Positions 16,402 to 27,127 of a stretch of DNA of 64,000 nucleotides are shown piece by piece. The stretch lies in assembly GCA_943370385.1 (NCBI GenBank), contig CALRQT020000014.1:1-64000 (forward strand), written 5' to 3'. This stretch comes from BAIKAL-G1 sp943370385 (GTDB lineage: Bacteria; Cyanobacteriota; Cyanobacteriia; PCC-6307; Cyanobiaceae). The notes under the pieces are model-generated. The model was not told where the DNA came from. It saw only the letters and a program-made list of their open reading frames with translations, and made no database searches. How positions within the stretch are numbered: the first letter of the stretch is position 1; the number at the start of each line of letters is the position of its first letter. The position numbers were made by a program, and so were the translations under genes.

Positions 16402-17616
16402 GTGGGCATCCCCGAACAGTCCCAGGCCTCCCAGAGCCGGGCCGAACCCTTCGCCTGCATCGCCGCCGTGCCCTCGGGCCTGGAGGAGTGCGCCGCCGCT
16501 GAACTGGCGGCCCTGGGCGCCCAGGCCGTGCGCCCCCTGCGCCGGGCCGTGGCCCTGCAGGCCGATCTGGCCTGCTTCTACCGGCTGCACCTTTGCGCCC
16601 GGCTGCCCTTTCGGATCCTGCGCCAGCTAGCCCGCTTCCCCTGCCGCTCGCGCCAGGACCTCTACGCCGGCGTGCAGGCAGCGGCCGACTGGCAGCGCTG
16701 GCTGCCGCCGGAAGCTCGGTTCCGCGTCGACAGCACCGGCACCGCCCCGGGCCTGAGCCATAGCCATTACAGCGCCCTGGAGGTGAAAAACGCCCTGGTG
16801 GACTGGCAGCGCCAGCACTGGGGTGAACGCTCCTCGGTGGATCTGGAGGATCCCGATCTCGCCCTCCATCTCCACCTCGGTGGCGAGGGGGCCGTGCTCA
16901 GCCTCGATGGCAGCGGCGGCAGCCTGCATCGGCGCGGCTACCGGGCCGCCATGGGCCTGGCCCCCCTGAAGGAAAACCTGGCCGCGGGGCTGGTGGCCCT
17001 CACCGGCTGGGACGGGTCGGTGCCCCTGGCCGATCCCCTCTGCGGCTCCGGCACCCTGCTGATCGAGGCGGCCTGCTGGGCCCTGGGCCGGGCCCCGGGG
17101 CTAGGGCGTTCCTTTGGTTTCGAGCGCTGGCCCGATTTCGATCCCCTGCTCTGGCAGCAGGAACGCCAGGCCGCCTTGGCCCTCGATCGCACCGGCCCCG
17201 GGGAAGCCGGGTCTGCAGGGGCCTCCCTGGCCGATGGCCGGACCCTGGCGCCCATCGTGGGGCTGGAGCAGGATCCTGCCGTGTTGGAGCAGGCCAAAAG
17301 CAACTGCAAAGCCGCTGGCGTGGCCGCTGCCATCGCCCTGCAGCAGGGCGACTGCCGCGACTTCCAACCGCCGCCAGGCCCGGGGATCCTGGTGTGCAAC
17401 CCGCCCTACGGCGAACGCTTGGGCCAAAAAGACGAGCTCGAAGCCCTCTATGCCGACCTGGGCGCCATGGTCAAGCAGCGCTGCAGCGGCTGGACCCTGT
17501 GGCTGCTCAGCGGCAACCCGGAACTCACCGGTGCCCTGCGCATGAAAGCCAGCCGCCGGGTGCCGATCAATAACGGCGGCATCGACTGCCGCTGGCTCAA
17601 GTACGAGCTGCGCTGA
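16402..17616 (+). CDS. Class I SAM-dependent RNA methyltransferase (RlmL-N / YpsC-like)
   Basis: A 404-residue protein with an N-terminal ferredoxin-like/THUMP RNA-binding half (CIAAVPSGLEECAAAELAALGA ... HLHLGG) and a C-terminal Rossmann methyltransferase. The SAM-binding region is DPLCGSGTLLIEAA (near residue 208), and the catalytic NPPYGERLG motif (near 332) marks N2-guanine or N6-adenine RNA methylation. It corresponds to the first half of E. coli RlmL and to Bacillus YpsC, which modify rRNA. GTG start at 16402, directly after the 5' end of the permuted ssrA on the other strand. Confidence 0.85.
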   Translation: MGIPEQSQASQSRAEPFACIAAVPSGLEECAAAELAALGAQAVRPLRRAVALQADLACFYRLHLCARLPFRILRQLARFPCRSRQDLYAGVQAAADWQRWLPPEARFRVDSTGTAPGLSHSHYSALEVKNALVDWQRQHWGERSSVDLEDPDLALHLHLGGEGAVLSLDGSGGSLHRRGYRAAMGLAPLKENLAAGLVALTGWDGSVPLADPLCGSGTLLIEAACWALGRAPGLGRSFGFERWPDFDPLLWQQERQAALALDRTGPGEAGSAGASLADGRTLAPIVGLEQDPAVLEQAKSNCKAAGVAAAIALQQGDCRDFQPPPGPGILVCNPPYGERLGQKDELEALYADLGAMVKQRCSGWTLWLLSGNPELTGALRMKASRRVPINNGGIDCRWLKYELR

Positions 17617-17682
17617 GGCGCTCAAGCCAACACGCAACCGGAGCTAGGCCCCTGCTCCGCCAGTTGGCCAGGCGCAAGCCGC

Positions 17683-18123
17683 CTACCGCCCCAACAGGGC
17701 CCGGGTGGTTTTGGTGATGCCGGCGATGGTCTGGGGCAGGTAGGGGCCCTTGGTGAGCTGGCCACCGATGCGCAAGAACAACCCAGCCAGCACCAGATCG
17801 ATGGCGCCCACCACCAAGGACGCCTGGATCCAGCCCAAGCCCCAGGAGCTCTGGATCCAAAGCAGCAGGGCCACTTCAGCGGCGATCAGGGCCAGGGTCA
17901 CCAAGCCCAGCCCACCGGCCAGCAACAGCAGGCCACTGATCAGCCGCCGCTTTTCCCGATCGGCCTCCTGCAGGGCAATGCGCACATGCAGATCCATCAC
18001 CGAGCCCACCAGGGCCGCCACCCGGCCGGCGGCCTGGCGGGGCAAGCCGGCACCGGCCTGGCCCCGCTGGCTGGCCGCCTCTGCGCTGGCCCCATCCCTG
18101 GCGGTGTCCTTGGTGGAGCTCAT
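17683..18123 (-). CDS. Phage-holin-like (DUF1469) small membrane protein
   Basis: A 146-residue protein: a hydrophilic N-terminus, an amphipathic helix (GSVMDLHVRIALQEADREKRRLISG), then two adjacent membrane segments (about 64-87 and 96-116) separated by a short loop. This is the layout of the Phage_holin_3_6 / DUF1469 proteins common on bacterial chromosomes, often paired with DUF883 proteins and linked to envelope stress; no phage genes are nearby. Its ATG overlaps the stop of the upstream DUF883-like gene (ATGA, 18120-18123), so the two are coupled. Confidence 0.7.
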   Translation of the reverse strand: MSSTKDTARDGASAEAASQRGQAGAGLPRQAAGRVAALVGSVMDLHVRIALQEADREKRRLISGLLLLAGGLGLVTLALIAAEVALLLWIQSSWGLGWIQASLVVGAIDLVLAGLFLRIGGQLTKGPYLPQTIAGITKTTRALLGR

Positions 18124-18548
18124 GCGGAACGGCGGCCCGAGGCCAGCAACAATCCGGCCAGCAGGCCCACACCGGCGGCGATGCCCAGGGCCAGCAGGGG
18201 CTGCTCCCGCACCGGTTTTTCGATCTTGGGGCGCAGGTTGGTGTTGAGCTCATCGAGCAAACCTTCGAGCTGCTCCTCCAGGGGCCGCAGGGAGTCGGCT
18301 AGCCGGCTGGCCTGGTCGCCCGTCACGGTCACGAGTTCCAGCAGTTGGGCCTGCACACCGCTGCTGGTGCAGCCCGTCTGCTCGGCGATCACCTCCACCA
18401 CACGCTCAAAGCTGCCCCTGGTGGCCTCCAGGGCGGAGCGGGCCACGCTGGGCCATTCCTGCTGGATGAGGGGGAGCAAGCTCTCGAAGCGCTCGCGGAA
18501 CTGGGCCCCAGACGCCGTCGCGGGATCGTGCTCGGACTCCAGTTCCAT
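18120..18548 (-). CDS. DUF883-like (ElaB/YqjD-type) membrane-anchored helical protein
   Basis: A 142-residue protein that is mostly amphipathic helix (residues 15-110) with a single C-terminal hydrophobic segment (LLALGIAAGVGLLAGLLLA) and a basic end (GRRSA). This tail-anchored arrangement matches ElaB/YqjD/DUF883 proteins, which sit in the inner membrane and in E. coli bind ribosomes in stationary phase. Similarity is by architecture, not by a diagnostic motif. It is divergent from smc with a 98-base gap and coupled to the holin-like gene downstream. Confidence 0.6.
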   Translation of the reverse strand: MELESEHDPATASGAQFRERFESLLPLIQQEWPSVARSALEATRGSFERVVEVIAEQTGCTSSGVQAQLLELVTVTGDQASRLADSLRPLEEQLEGLLDELNTNLRPKIEKPVREQPLLALGIAAGVGLLAGLLLASGRRSA

Positions 18549-18646
18549 GGGGCGGCTCGCAGGCAGGGGGTTGGGCCCAACTTAGGGAGGACCCTTGCCC
18601 CTGTCACCGCTTCAGCTAGAATCAGCAAGCTCGGCGCACGGGCCTG

Positions 18647-21600
18647 TTGGTTCACATCAATCAGGTCGAGCTCACCCATTTCAAATCCTTCGGCGGTTCG
18701 ATCACCATCCCGCTGGAGGAAGGGTTCACGGTCGTTACGGGCCCCAACGGGTCGGGCAAAAGCAACATCCTTGATGGGGTGCTCTTTTGCCTAGGCCTTG
18801 CCAATAGCCGCGGCATGCGTGCCGACCGGCTCCCAGACCTGGTCAATAGCGCCATGCTCAAGGAGGGACGCGCCGCCGAGACGGTCGTCACCGTGCGCTT
18901 CGACCTCAGCGATTGGCAGCCCGACGAGGCCGAAGTGGGGCTGGAGCCCCCCCAAGAGGGCCCCTGGATCCGCCAGGGCCAGAGCCACTGGAGCGTGACC
19001 AGGCGGCTGCGGGTGGCCCCGGGCGGCACCTACAGCAGCACCTACAGCGCCGATGGCGTGACCTGCAACCTGCAGCAGCTGCAAACCCAGTTGCGGCGCC
19101 TGCGGGTCGATCCCGAGGGCAGCAACGTGGTGATGCAGGGGGATGTCACCCGCATCGTGTCGATGGGGGCCAAGGATCGCCGCGGCCTGATCGATGAGCT
19201 CGCCGGGGTTGCCCTCTTCGACAGCCGCATCGACCAGGCCCGCTCCAAGCTCGAGGACGTGCAGGAGCGCGAGGAACGCTGCCGCATCGTTGAGCAGGAG
19301 TTGCTGGTGGGTCGCCAGAAACTCGAGCGCGACTGCACCAAGGCCCGCACCTACCAGCAGCTGCGTGACCGGCTCCACCTCGGCCGCCTGCAGGAACAGG
19401 TGCTCGGCTTTGAGGTCGCCCAGGATCAGCTGGTGGGCCTGCGCCGCCGCCAGGAGAGCCTCAGCCAGAAGGAAGCCGAAGACCGCAGCGCCGTCGCCGC
19501 CGCCCAAACAGCTCTGGTGGTGGGGCAACAGGAGCTGGACGCCCTGCAGGCGGAGGTCAAGGCCCTGGGGGAGGACAGCCTGCTGGCCGTGCAGGCCGAA
19601 CTGGCGGGGCTGGAGGCCAGTGACCGCGAGCTGGCCCGCCAGGCCGAACGGCACCAGAGCCGGGCCGAGGAGCTGCAACGCCAGCGCCATGAGCTGGCCC
19701 ACCAGCAGGGGGAACTGCGCTCCCAGCACCAGGCCCTCGGCGCCGCCGACGACGGCGCCGCCGCCCTGGCCCAGGCCGAAGCCGATTGCCGTGCCGCCGA
19801 AGCGGCGGTGGAGCTCTCGCGGCGGCGCCTCGGGGAAGTGGCCGGCCGCTCCGGCAGCTGGCTGGAGGAGCAGAAGCAACGCAGCCGCCAGCGCCAGGAG
19901 CTCCAGACCCAGCTGGCGCCCCTGGTGGCCGAGGAGCAACAACTGAGCGAGCGGTTGCGCCAGGACCAGGAACGGTTGCGGGAGCTGGGCGACCAGCTGC
20001 AGCAGGACACCGGCCAGAGCCAGGGGGTGCAGGCCGCCCTGGTGGCCCTGGAGGGGGAATGGCAGCAGCTGCTCTCCAGCCTGGAGCGCCAAAAACAGCG
20101 CTTCACCGAACTGGTGGAGGCCCTGGCCCTGCAGCAGCGCACCCGCAGCCGGCTGGAGCAGGAACAGGCCCAGTTGGAGCGGGAGATCGCCCGGCTGGAA
20201 TCCCGGCGGGAAGCCCTGCAGGAAAGCCGCGGCACCGGCGCCCTGCGCCTGCTGCTGGAAGCGGGCCTGGAGGGCATCCATGGACCGGTCGCCCAGCTCG
20301 GTGAGGTCGGTGAGCAACACCGCCTCGCCCTAGAGGTGGCCGCCGGTGCCCGGCTTGGCCAGGTGGTGGTCGATGACGACCGCATCGCCGCCCGGGCCAT
20401 CGAGCTGCTCAAGAGCCGCCGGGCCGGTCGCCTCACCTTCCTGCCGCTCAACAAAATCCGCGGCGGCGGTAGTGGGGGGAGCTCCAGCGCCAGTGCCGCC
20501 TTTGAACGGGGCGCGGGCGCCGGGCGCCCGGCCGGCGGCGAGGGCCTGATCGGCAGGGCCGTGGAGCTGGTGCGCCATGAGGCCGTCTACGGCGAGGTGT
20601 TCCGCTACGTCTTTGGCGACACCCTGGTGTTCCGCGACCTGGCCAGCGCCCGCCGCGAACTGGGGCGCTCCCGGGCCGTAACCCTCGATGGCGAACTGCT
20701 GGAGAAAAGCGGCGCCATGACCGGCGGCAGCCTCCAGCAACGCAGCAACCAGCTCAGCTTTGGCGTCAGCCGCGACGACGACGAGGCCGAACCCCTGCGC
20801 AGGCGCCTGCTGGAGCTGGGCGACACCCTGGTGGCCTGCCGTCGCCAGGAGGCCGCCCTGGCCAAGGAGCTGGAGGAGCTGCGGCCCCAACTGGGCCAGC
20901 TTGAGCAGCGCCGCGCCGCCCTCGAGGCCGAACGGGCCGCCGCCCAGCGCTCCCACGCCCCCCTGCTGGAGCGTCACCAGCAGATCGCCGCCCGCCTCAC
21001 CAGCCTCCAGGCCAGCCTGGCCAGCGATGGCGAACGGCAGGCCACCATCGCCAGCCTGCTCAAGCCCCTGCGCGCCGCCCTGGAGGCCCTCGAACACAGC
21101 GAAGCCGAGGCCCGTTCCTCCGGCGATAGCGACCGCTGGCAGGGCCTGCAGCAGGACCTGGAAGCCGCCGACCGGGGCCTGAGCGAGGCGCGCCTGCGCA
21201 GCGATGGCCTGCTCACGGCCCAGCGGGAACGCAGCCTCAGCGCCGAGCGGCTCCAGAGCCAACTCGATGCCCTAGGCAGCGACGAACAGCGGCTGGTGGT
21301 GGCCGTGCAGGCCCTGGTGGCCGAACGCAACCAATGGAAACAGCAGCAGCAGGCCGACCAGGAGAAGCGCGTCACGCTGGAAGGCCGCCAAAAGGACCTG
21401 CAGGAGCGCTTCGGCGCCCGCCGCCGGGCCAGGGATGAGGCCGAAGGCCGGCTCTCTCTGCAGCGCCAGGCCCTACAGCAACAGGAGTGGGAGCTGGGTC
21501 GCCTGGGCGAAGAGCGCCTGGCCTTAGCCGAACAGGAACGCAGCTCGGCCCTACGGCTGGAGCAACTGGTCCGCGAGCTGCCCGAGCCCCGTCCCGAGAT

Positions 21601-22270
21601 TCCGGAGGAGGTGCGGCTGGCGGGGCTAGAGGCCCTGCAACAGGAGCTGCGCAGCCTGCAGCAGCGCATGGAGGCGCTGGAGCCCGTGAACATGCTCGCC
21701 TTGGAGGAACTGGAGCAGCTGGAGGTGCGCCTGGCCGACCTGGAGGAACGGCTCGACGTGCTCTGCAAGGAACGGGAAGAGCTACTGCTGCGGATCGAAA
21801 CCGTGGCCACCCTGCGCCAGGAGGCCTTCCTGGAGGCCTTCCAGGCGGTGGATGGCCACTTCCGCCAGATCTTCGCTGGCCTCTCCGAGGGTGAGGGCCA
21901 CCTCCAACTCGAAAACCCCGAGCAACCCCTCGAAGGGGGCCTCACCCTGGTGGCCCATCCCAAGGGCAAGGCCGTTCGGCGCCTGGCCTCGATGTCGGGG
22001 GGCGAAAAATCCCTAACGGCCCTGAGCTTCCTGTTTGCCCTGCAACGCTTCCGCCCCTCGCCCTTCTATGCCCTCGATGAGGTGGACAGCTTCCTCGATG
22101 GCGTCAACGTGGAACGGTTGGCGGCCCTGATCGCCAGCCAGGCCGAGGCCGCCCAGTTCATGGTGGTGAGCCACCGCCGCCCGATGATTGCGGCTGCCAC
22201 CCGCACGATTGGGGTCATCCAGGCCCGCGGCGCCCACACCCAGGTGGTGGGCCTACCCCCGGCCGCCTAA
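18647..22270 (+). CDS. smc: Chromosome partition protein SMC
   Basis: A 1207-residue SMC ATPase that folds and segregates the chromosome. The N-terminal head has GPNGSGKSN (near residues 31-39). Two very long Glu/Gln/Arg-rich coiled coils (about 165-500 and 680-1000) flank a hinge (about 520-660) with the conserved DGELLEKSGAMTGGS after it. The C-terminal head carries the signature SGGEKSLTAL (near 1117) and Walker B ALDEVDSFLD. The start is a TTG (VHINQVELTHFKSFGG), which fits the family N-terminus. A Gly/Ser/Ala-rich insert inside the hinge (GGGSGGSSSASAAF) looks like a flexible loop. No scpA or scpB is adjacent. Confidence 0.95.
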   Translation: MVHINQVELTHFKSFGGSITIPLEEGFTVVTGPNGSGKSNILDGVLFCLGLANSRGMRADRLPDLVNSAMLKEGRAAETVVTVRFDLSDWQPDEAEVGLEPPQEGPWIRQGQSHWSVTRRLRVAPGGTYSSTYSADGVTCNLQQLQTQLRRLRVDPEGSNVVMQGDVTRIVSMGAKDRRGLIDELAGVALFDSRIDQARSKLEDVQEREERCRIVEQELLVGRQKLERDCTKARTYQQLRDRLHLGRLQEQVLGFEVAQDQLVGLRRRQESLSQKEAEDRSAVAAAQTALVVGQQELDALQAEVKALGEDSLLAVQAELAGLEASDRELARQAERHQSRAEELQRQRHELAHQQGELRSQHQALGAADDGAAALAQAEADCRAAEAAVELSRRRLGEVAGRSGSWLEEQKQRSRQRQELQTQLAPLVAEEQQLSERLRQDQERLRELGDQLQQDTGQSQGVQAALVALEGEWQQLLSSLERQKQRFTELVEALALQQRTRSRLEQEQAQLEREIARLESRREALQESRGTGALRLLLEAGLEGIHGPVAQLGEVGEQHRLALEVAAGARLGQVVVDDDRIAARAIELLKSRRAGRLTFLPLNKIRGGGSGGSSSASAAFERGAGAGRPAGGEGLIGRAVELVRHEAVYGEVFRYVFGDTLVFRDLASARRELGRSRAVTLDGELLEKSGAMTGGSLQQRSNQLSFGVSRDDDEAEPLRRRLLELGDTLVACRRQEAALAKELEELRPQLGQLEQRRAALEAERAAAQRSHAPLLERHQQIAARLTSLQASLASDGERQATIASLLKPLRAALEALEHSEAEARSSGDSDRWQGLQQDLEAADRGLSEARLRSDGLLTAQRERSLSAERLQSQLDALGSDEQRLVVAVQALVAERNQWKQQQQADQEKRVTLEGRQKDLQERFGARRRARDEAEGRLSLQRQALQQQEWELGRLGEERLALAEQERSSALRLEQLVRELPEPRPEIPEEVRLAGLEALQQELRSLQQRMEALEPVNMLALEELEQLEVRLADLEERLDVLCKEREELLLRIETVATLRQEAFLEAFQAVDGHFRQIFAGLSEGEGHLQLENPEQPLEGGLTLVAHPKGKAVRRLASMSGGEKSLTALSFLFALQRFRPSPFYALDEVDSFLDGVNVERLAALIASQAEAAQFMVVSHRRPMIAAATRTIGVIQARGAHTQVVGLPPAA

Positions 22271-22361
22271 GCCCCCCTCACCAGGCTCCCCGAGGCGAAG
22301 CCAACACCGGGCCAGGGGCCACCAGGGCAGCAGGGCAGGAGCTTTGCGCCACAATGGCTTG

Positions 22362-23597
22362 ATGACAACGACGTCCCCTGGCACGCCCGCCGGTACCCCA
22401 CCCCCCAGCGACCGGCTCTGGCTGCGGTCGGAACTGATGGGGACCCAGGTGATCACCCGCGACACCGGCCGGCGCCTGGGCGTCGTCGGTGAGGTGGTGG
22501 TGGATATCGACCGGCGCGAGGTGGTGGCCCTGGGCCTCCGCGATAACCCCCTCACCCGCTTCCTGCCGGGCCTACCCCGCTGGATGCCCCTGGAGAGCAT
22601 CCGCCAGGTGGGCGATGTGATTTTGGTGGATTCGGCCGATTCCCTCTCCGAGGGCTTCAATCCGGAGCGCTACAGCAAGGTGATCAATTGCCAGGTGATT
22701 ACCGAATCGGGCGAAGTGTTGGGCCGGGTGTTGGGCTTCAGCTTTGACATCGAAACCGGCGATCTCACCACCTTGGTGCTCGGCGCCCTGGGCGTGCCCT
22801 TGCTGGGCGAAGGGGTGCTCAGCACCTGGGAACTGGCCGTGGAAGAGGTGGTGAGCAGTGGTCCCGATCGCATCATTGTGTACGAGGGCGCCGAAGACAA
22901 GCTCAAGCAACTGGGCACGGGCCTGCTGGAAAAGCTGGGCATCGGTGGACCCGGTTGGGAGCAGGAGGAACGGGAGCGCTATCGCCTCAACATGGTTCCG
23001 GTGGAAAACCAACTGGCCGCCGGCTTGCCCGCCGCCAGCGAACAGCGCCGCATCCAGCCCGCCACCAGCAACCGGGTGATGGAGCCCGAGGCCGAACTCG
23101 ATTACGTCGAAGTCGAGCGCCGCGCCCAGGAACCCCTGCGCCAGCGCCGCTACCTCGATGAGGAGGACGAGCGCTATGACCGCGACGGCTATGGGGGCGA
23201 TCGGGGTGGTTCGGACCGGTTTGGTTCTGGGCGCCCGGGCTCGGACCGTTTTGGTCCCGGTCGGCCTAGCTCTGAAGCCGAACGTTGGCAGAGCGACCGA
23301 TTAAGCGCCGAAGACGTCGAACCCAATCGGTTTGAGGAGCAAGCTTGGCCCGGGGAACGGAGCGGCGGGGACCCCTATGCAGCCCAGGGGCCAGCCCCTC
23401 GGCAGAGCTACGAGCCGGAGGCCTACGACCAGGCTTCGAGAGGCCTCGAGCCGGTTGACGAAGAGCCTGGCTATCGGCCCGCGTCTCCCTTGCCCGAACG
23501 CCGTTATCGCCGCTCGCAGGAGCCCCTCGACGTGGAGCCCCTGGACGATGGCGAGCCCCTACCTAGGGGGCGCCGGGACCCGGGCGATCCCTGGTGA
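22362..23597 (+). CDS. PRC-barrel domain protein with disordered charged tail
   Basis: A 411-residue protein. Residues about 18-85 and 98-165 are two PRC-barrel repeats (RSELMGTQVITRDTGRRLGVVGEVVVD; CQVITESGEVLGRVLGFSFD), small beta barrels found in photosynthetic reaction-centre H subunits, RimM and many cyanobacterial proteins of unknown role. The remaining 230 residues are low-complexity, rich in Arg, Asp, Pro and Gly, with repeated SDRFG-type motifs (about 285-305), and are probably disordered. No signal peptide is seen. It follows smc by 91 bases on the same strand and may share its transcript. Confidence 0.8.
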   Translation: MTTTSPGTPAGTPPPSDRLWLRSELMGTQVITRDTGRRLGVVGEVVVDIDRREVVALGLRDNPLTRFLPGLPRWMPLESIRQVGDVILVDSADSLSEGFNPERYSKVINCQVITESGEVLGRVLGFSFDIETGDLTTLVLGALGVPLLGEGVLSTWELAVEEVVSSGPDRIIVYEGAEDKLKQLGTGLLEKLGIGGPGWEQEERERYRLNMVPVENQLAAGLPAASEQRRIQPATSNRVMEPEAELDYVEVERRAQEPLRQRRYLDEEDERYDRDGYGGDRGGSDRFGSGRPGSDRFGPGRPSSEAERWQSDRLSAEDVEPNRFEEQAWPGERSGGDPYAAQGPAPRQSYEPEAYDQASRGLEPVDEEPGYRPASPLPERRYRRSQEPLDVEPLDDGEPLPRGRRDPGDPW

Positions 23598-23646
23598 AGC
23601 CGCGGGGCTCCGAGCCCCAAGACCGCCAAGGGCCCCAATGGATCCC

Positions 23647-24090
23647 TCAGCCCTGGGGTTCAAACGCGAGCGAGGCCGAATTGACGCAGTAGCGCAGACC
23701 CGTCGGTTGGGGCCCGTCGTTGAACACATGGCCCAGGTGGGCATCGCAGCTGGCGCACTTGATCTCGGTGCGCACCATGCCGTGGCTGCGGTCGGTGATC
23801 GTGGTGATGGCGCCTGGGGTGGCCCCTTCCCAGAAGCTGGGCCAGCCTGAGCCCGATTCAAACTTGGTGTCCGAGCTAAACAGCTCGGTGCCGCAGCAAA
23901 CGCAGTTGTAGGCCCCCTTGGCCTTGTTGTTCCAGTAGATGCCGGTGAAGGCCCGCTCGGTGCCGCCCTGGCGCGCCACCTGGAACTGCTCGGCAGTGAG
24001 CCGCTCGCGCCAGGCCTGGTCCGAAAGGGGCCCTACCGGGGGGGATGGCTCCTGGCTGTTGACGGCTGCCGAGCTGGTGGAATCGCTCAT
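23647..24090 (-). CDS. msrB: Peptide-methionine (R)-S-oxide reductase
   Basis: A 147-residue MsrB that repairs the R-epimer of methionine sulfoxide in oxidised proteins using thioredoxin. The two zinc-binding CXXC pairs are present (CVCC and CASC), along with the SGSGWPSFWE substrate loop and the catalytic RYCVNSASL block near the C-terminus. The first 25 residues are a Ser/Pro-rich extension. The ATG at 24090 is the natural start. It is 33 bases downstream of the LpxB-related gene on the same strand. Confidence 0.95.
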   Translation of the reverse strand: MSDSTSSAAVNSQEPSPPVGPLSDQAWRERLTAEQFQVARQGGTERAFTGIYWNNKAKGAYNCVCCGTELFSSDTKFESGSGWPSFWEGATPGAITTITDRSHGMVRTEIKCASCDAHLGHVFNDGPQPTGLRYCVNSASLAFEPQG

Positions 24091-24123
24091 CGGGGCCCTG
24101 GGAATTGCTGGCGTGGCCGCAGG

Positions 24124-25479
24124 CTAATCAGGCTGGCGGGGGGCTGGCGCGGCCTGCAGGGCTCCAGCACCAGGGGCAGGGGGGGTGGAGGGCAGCAGCT
24201 GGCGCACGAGGGCCGCCAGGGCCGCCACGGCCCCTGGCTGGCCCCGCAGGCTGCGCAGGTCCTCACGCATCCCCTCCAGCCGCTGGGGTTGGTCGAGCCA
24301 ATCGGCCGCTTCCTGGGCAATCGCCGTCGGGGTGAGGCTGCCGACCCGCTCCGGCACCACCATGCGGCCAGCAGAGATGTTGGGCCAGGCCAAAAAGCCG
24401 TGGTTGCGCATCCGCCAGGCGGTCAGGGCCGCCCCCAGCAACCAGCGCAGCAGGGGCAGGCGGGCCAGGATGCCGATCCCCCCATCCCAGGCCTGCATCA
24501 CCTGCAGGTGCTGGGTGGGCACCAGCACGATCATCGGCACCCCCAGGGCCCCCAATTCAGCCGTGTTGGCCCCCACCGTGGTCAGGGCCAGGGCGCACTG
24601 GCTCAGGGCCCCATGGGCCGGGTGGGTCTCCAGCAGCAGGATCTCGCTGCCGGCGGGGGTGCGCAGGCGCCGGCCGGAGGGCCCCTCCAGCACTTCGGGT
24701 TCACCGCAGGCGTAGGCGCCAAAGAGGGGATTGGCCGCACTGGCATAGGCCACCAACTCGGTCACCGAGGTGGTGGGGGCCACGGGCAGCAAGAAGCGCG
24801 CCTGGGGGCGCAGCCGCGCCAGCCGATCGGCGGTCTCCAGCAAGAACGGCATGCCCACCTGCAGCTTGGCCCGCTTCGAGCCGGGCATCAGGGCCACCCA
24901 CTCGCCCGCCGGTAGGGGCGTTTCCTGGCGGGCCGATTCGGAGAGGTCGGCCATCAGGTCGCCCACCACCGTGGCCCGGTCGCGCCAGCGCCTAGGTAGG
25001 GCCTCAAGGGCCGTGGGCCCCATCGCCGCAATCGCGTCGTTCCAGCGGGGCCAGCGGGCCACCCACTCGGCGTAGGTGAGATGGCGATAGCCCAGGCGGG
25101 CCGAGAGCAGCACGGTCCAAAACTGGTCGCCGCCGAGGAACACCACCACCCCTTGGCGCGGCCAGGCGCCGTAGCGCCGCGGCCAGAGCAAGAGCCGCCA
25201 GAAGGAGCGGGCCGGCAGGATCCGATCGAACAGGCCCATCGCCGCCGCCACCTGGTGTTCGCGGCCGGTGGCATTGGGGCAGGGCACCAACACCAGATCA
25301 AGGGCAAGACCTGCGGCTGGTTCCAGGGGCCGTAGGGCCAACTCCCGATGCAGGCGCAGGGCCAGGGGCCGCACCCAGGTGCTCAGCTCCCCTGGGCCGT
25401 TGCAAACGAGCACCACGGCGCCCGAGGGTCGAAAAGCATCGCCACCACCAGGAGCTTGAACCGGGGCTGACTGGCTCAA
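24124..25479 (-). CDS. Lipid-A-disaccharide synthase-related glycosyltransferase
   Basis: A 451-residue protein of the LpxB-related family seen in cyanobacteria and plants (GT-B fold). The N-terminus has CNGPGELSTWVRPLALRL, followed by VFLGGDQFW and a central VGDLMADLS. The C-terminal nucleotide-sugar domain includes ALMPGSKRAKLQVGMPFLL, ALTTVGANTAELGALGVPMIVLVPT and a final GRMVVPERVG. It is distinct from true LpxB and its acceptor is not established; a lipid or cell-envelope glycosylation role is inferred. A tRNA-Leu gene lies just upstream on the same strand. Confidence 0.8.
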   Translation of the reverse strand: MSQSAPVQAPGGGDAFRPSGAVVLVCNGPGELSTWVRPLALRLHRELALRPLEPAAGLALDLVLVPCPNATGREHQVAAAMGLFDRILPARSFWRLLLWPRRYGAWPRQGVVVFLGGDQFWTVLLSARLGYRHLTYAEWVARWPRWNDAIAAMGPTALEALPRRWRDRATVVGDLMADLSESARQETPLPAGEWVALMPGSKRAKLQVGMPFLLETADRLARLRPQARFLLPVAPTTSVTELVAYASAANPLFGAYACGEPEVLEGPSGRRLRTPAGSEILLLETHPAHGALSQCALALTTVGANTAELGALGVPMIVLVPTQHLQVMQAWDGGIGILARLPLLRWLLGAALTAWRMRNHGFLAWPNISAGRMVVPERVGSLTPTAIAQEAADWLDQPQRLEGMREDLRSLRGQPGAVAALAALVRQLLPSTPPAPGAGALQAAPAPRQPD

Positions 25480-25499
25480 ACCTGGTTTGGGAAAAAGAA

Positions 25500-25581
25500 T
25501 GCGGATGGCGAGACTTGAACTCGCAAGACCGAAGTCACACGCCCCTCAAACGTGCGTGTCTACCAATTCCACCACATCCGC
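25500..25581 (-). tRNA. tRNA-Leu (anticodon GAG)
   Basis: On the minus strand this 82-base unit folds as a class II tRNA: acceptor GCGGATG pairs with CATCCGC, D-arm GTGGAATTGGTAGACAC, anticodon stem CACGT/GCGTG around loop TTGAGGG (anticodon GAG, 25547-25545), a long variable arm, and T-arm GAGTTCAAGTCTC. It reads CUC/CUU leucine codons. The terminal CCA is not encoded. Confidence 0.95.
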
Positions 25582-25717
25582 GTGGCTGGATCAGGGCTGA
25601 CGCCCCGCCAGTCAGCAATATACCCATCGACCTCCCCAGGCCCGGGTGGGGGGCCAAGTGAGCACTGATACAGTCCGCAGCGGCCTGCGTCGCCGGATTG
25701 CGCCGGACTGCCACGGA

Positions 25718-27085
<1,368 letters not shown>

Positions 27086-27127
27086 GAACCGGCTCCCCCC
27101 CCTGAGGAGCCCCTTAGCAAGCACCCC

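Noticed and set aside
17683..18548. The holin-like gene as evidence for a prophage.
   Set aside because: The holin-like and DUF883-like pair is a common chromosomal membrane pair, and no capsid, terminase, lysin or integrase gene is in the window.
18791..20320. A 509-residue antisense frame opposite smc, and similar long frames opposite mutS2, the ABC-F gene, mtnA, hemB and the aldolase.
   Set aside because: All are Ala/Leu/Gln/Gly-rich translations of high-GC coding DNA with no domain. The sense genes have complete motifs.
23604..23618. A GGGGCT/AGCCCC hairpin after the PRC-barrel gene as a terminator.
   Set aside because: The stem is only six pairs and there is no T-tract on either strand, so it is not distinguishable from chance in this GC-rich DNA.
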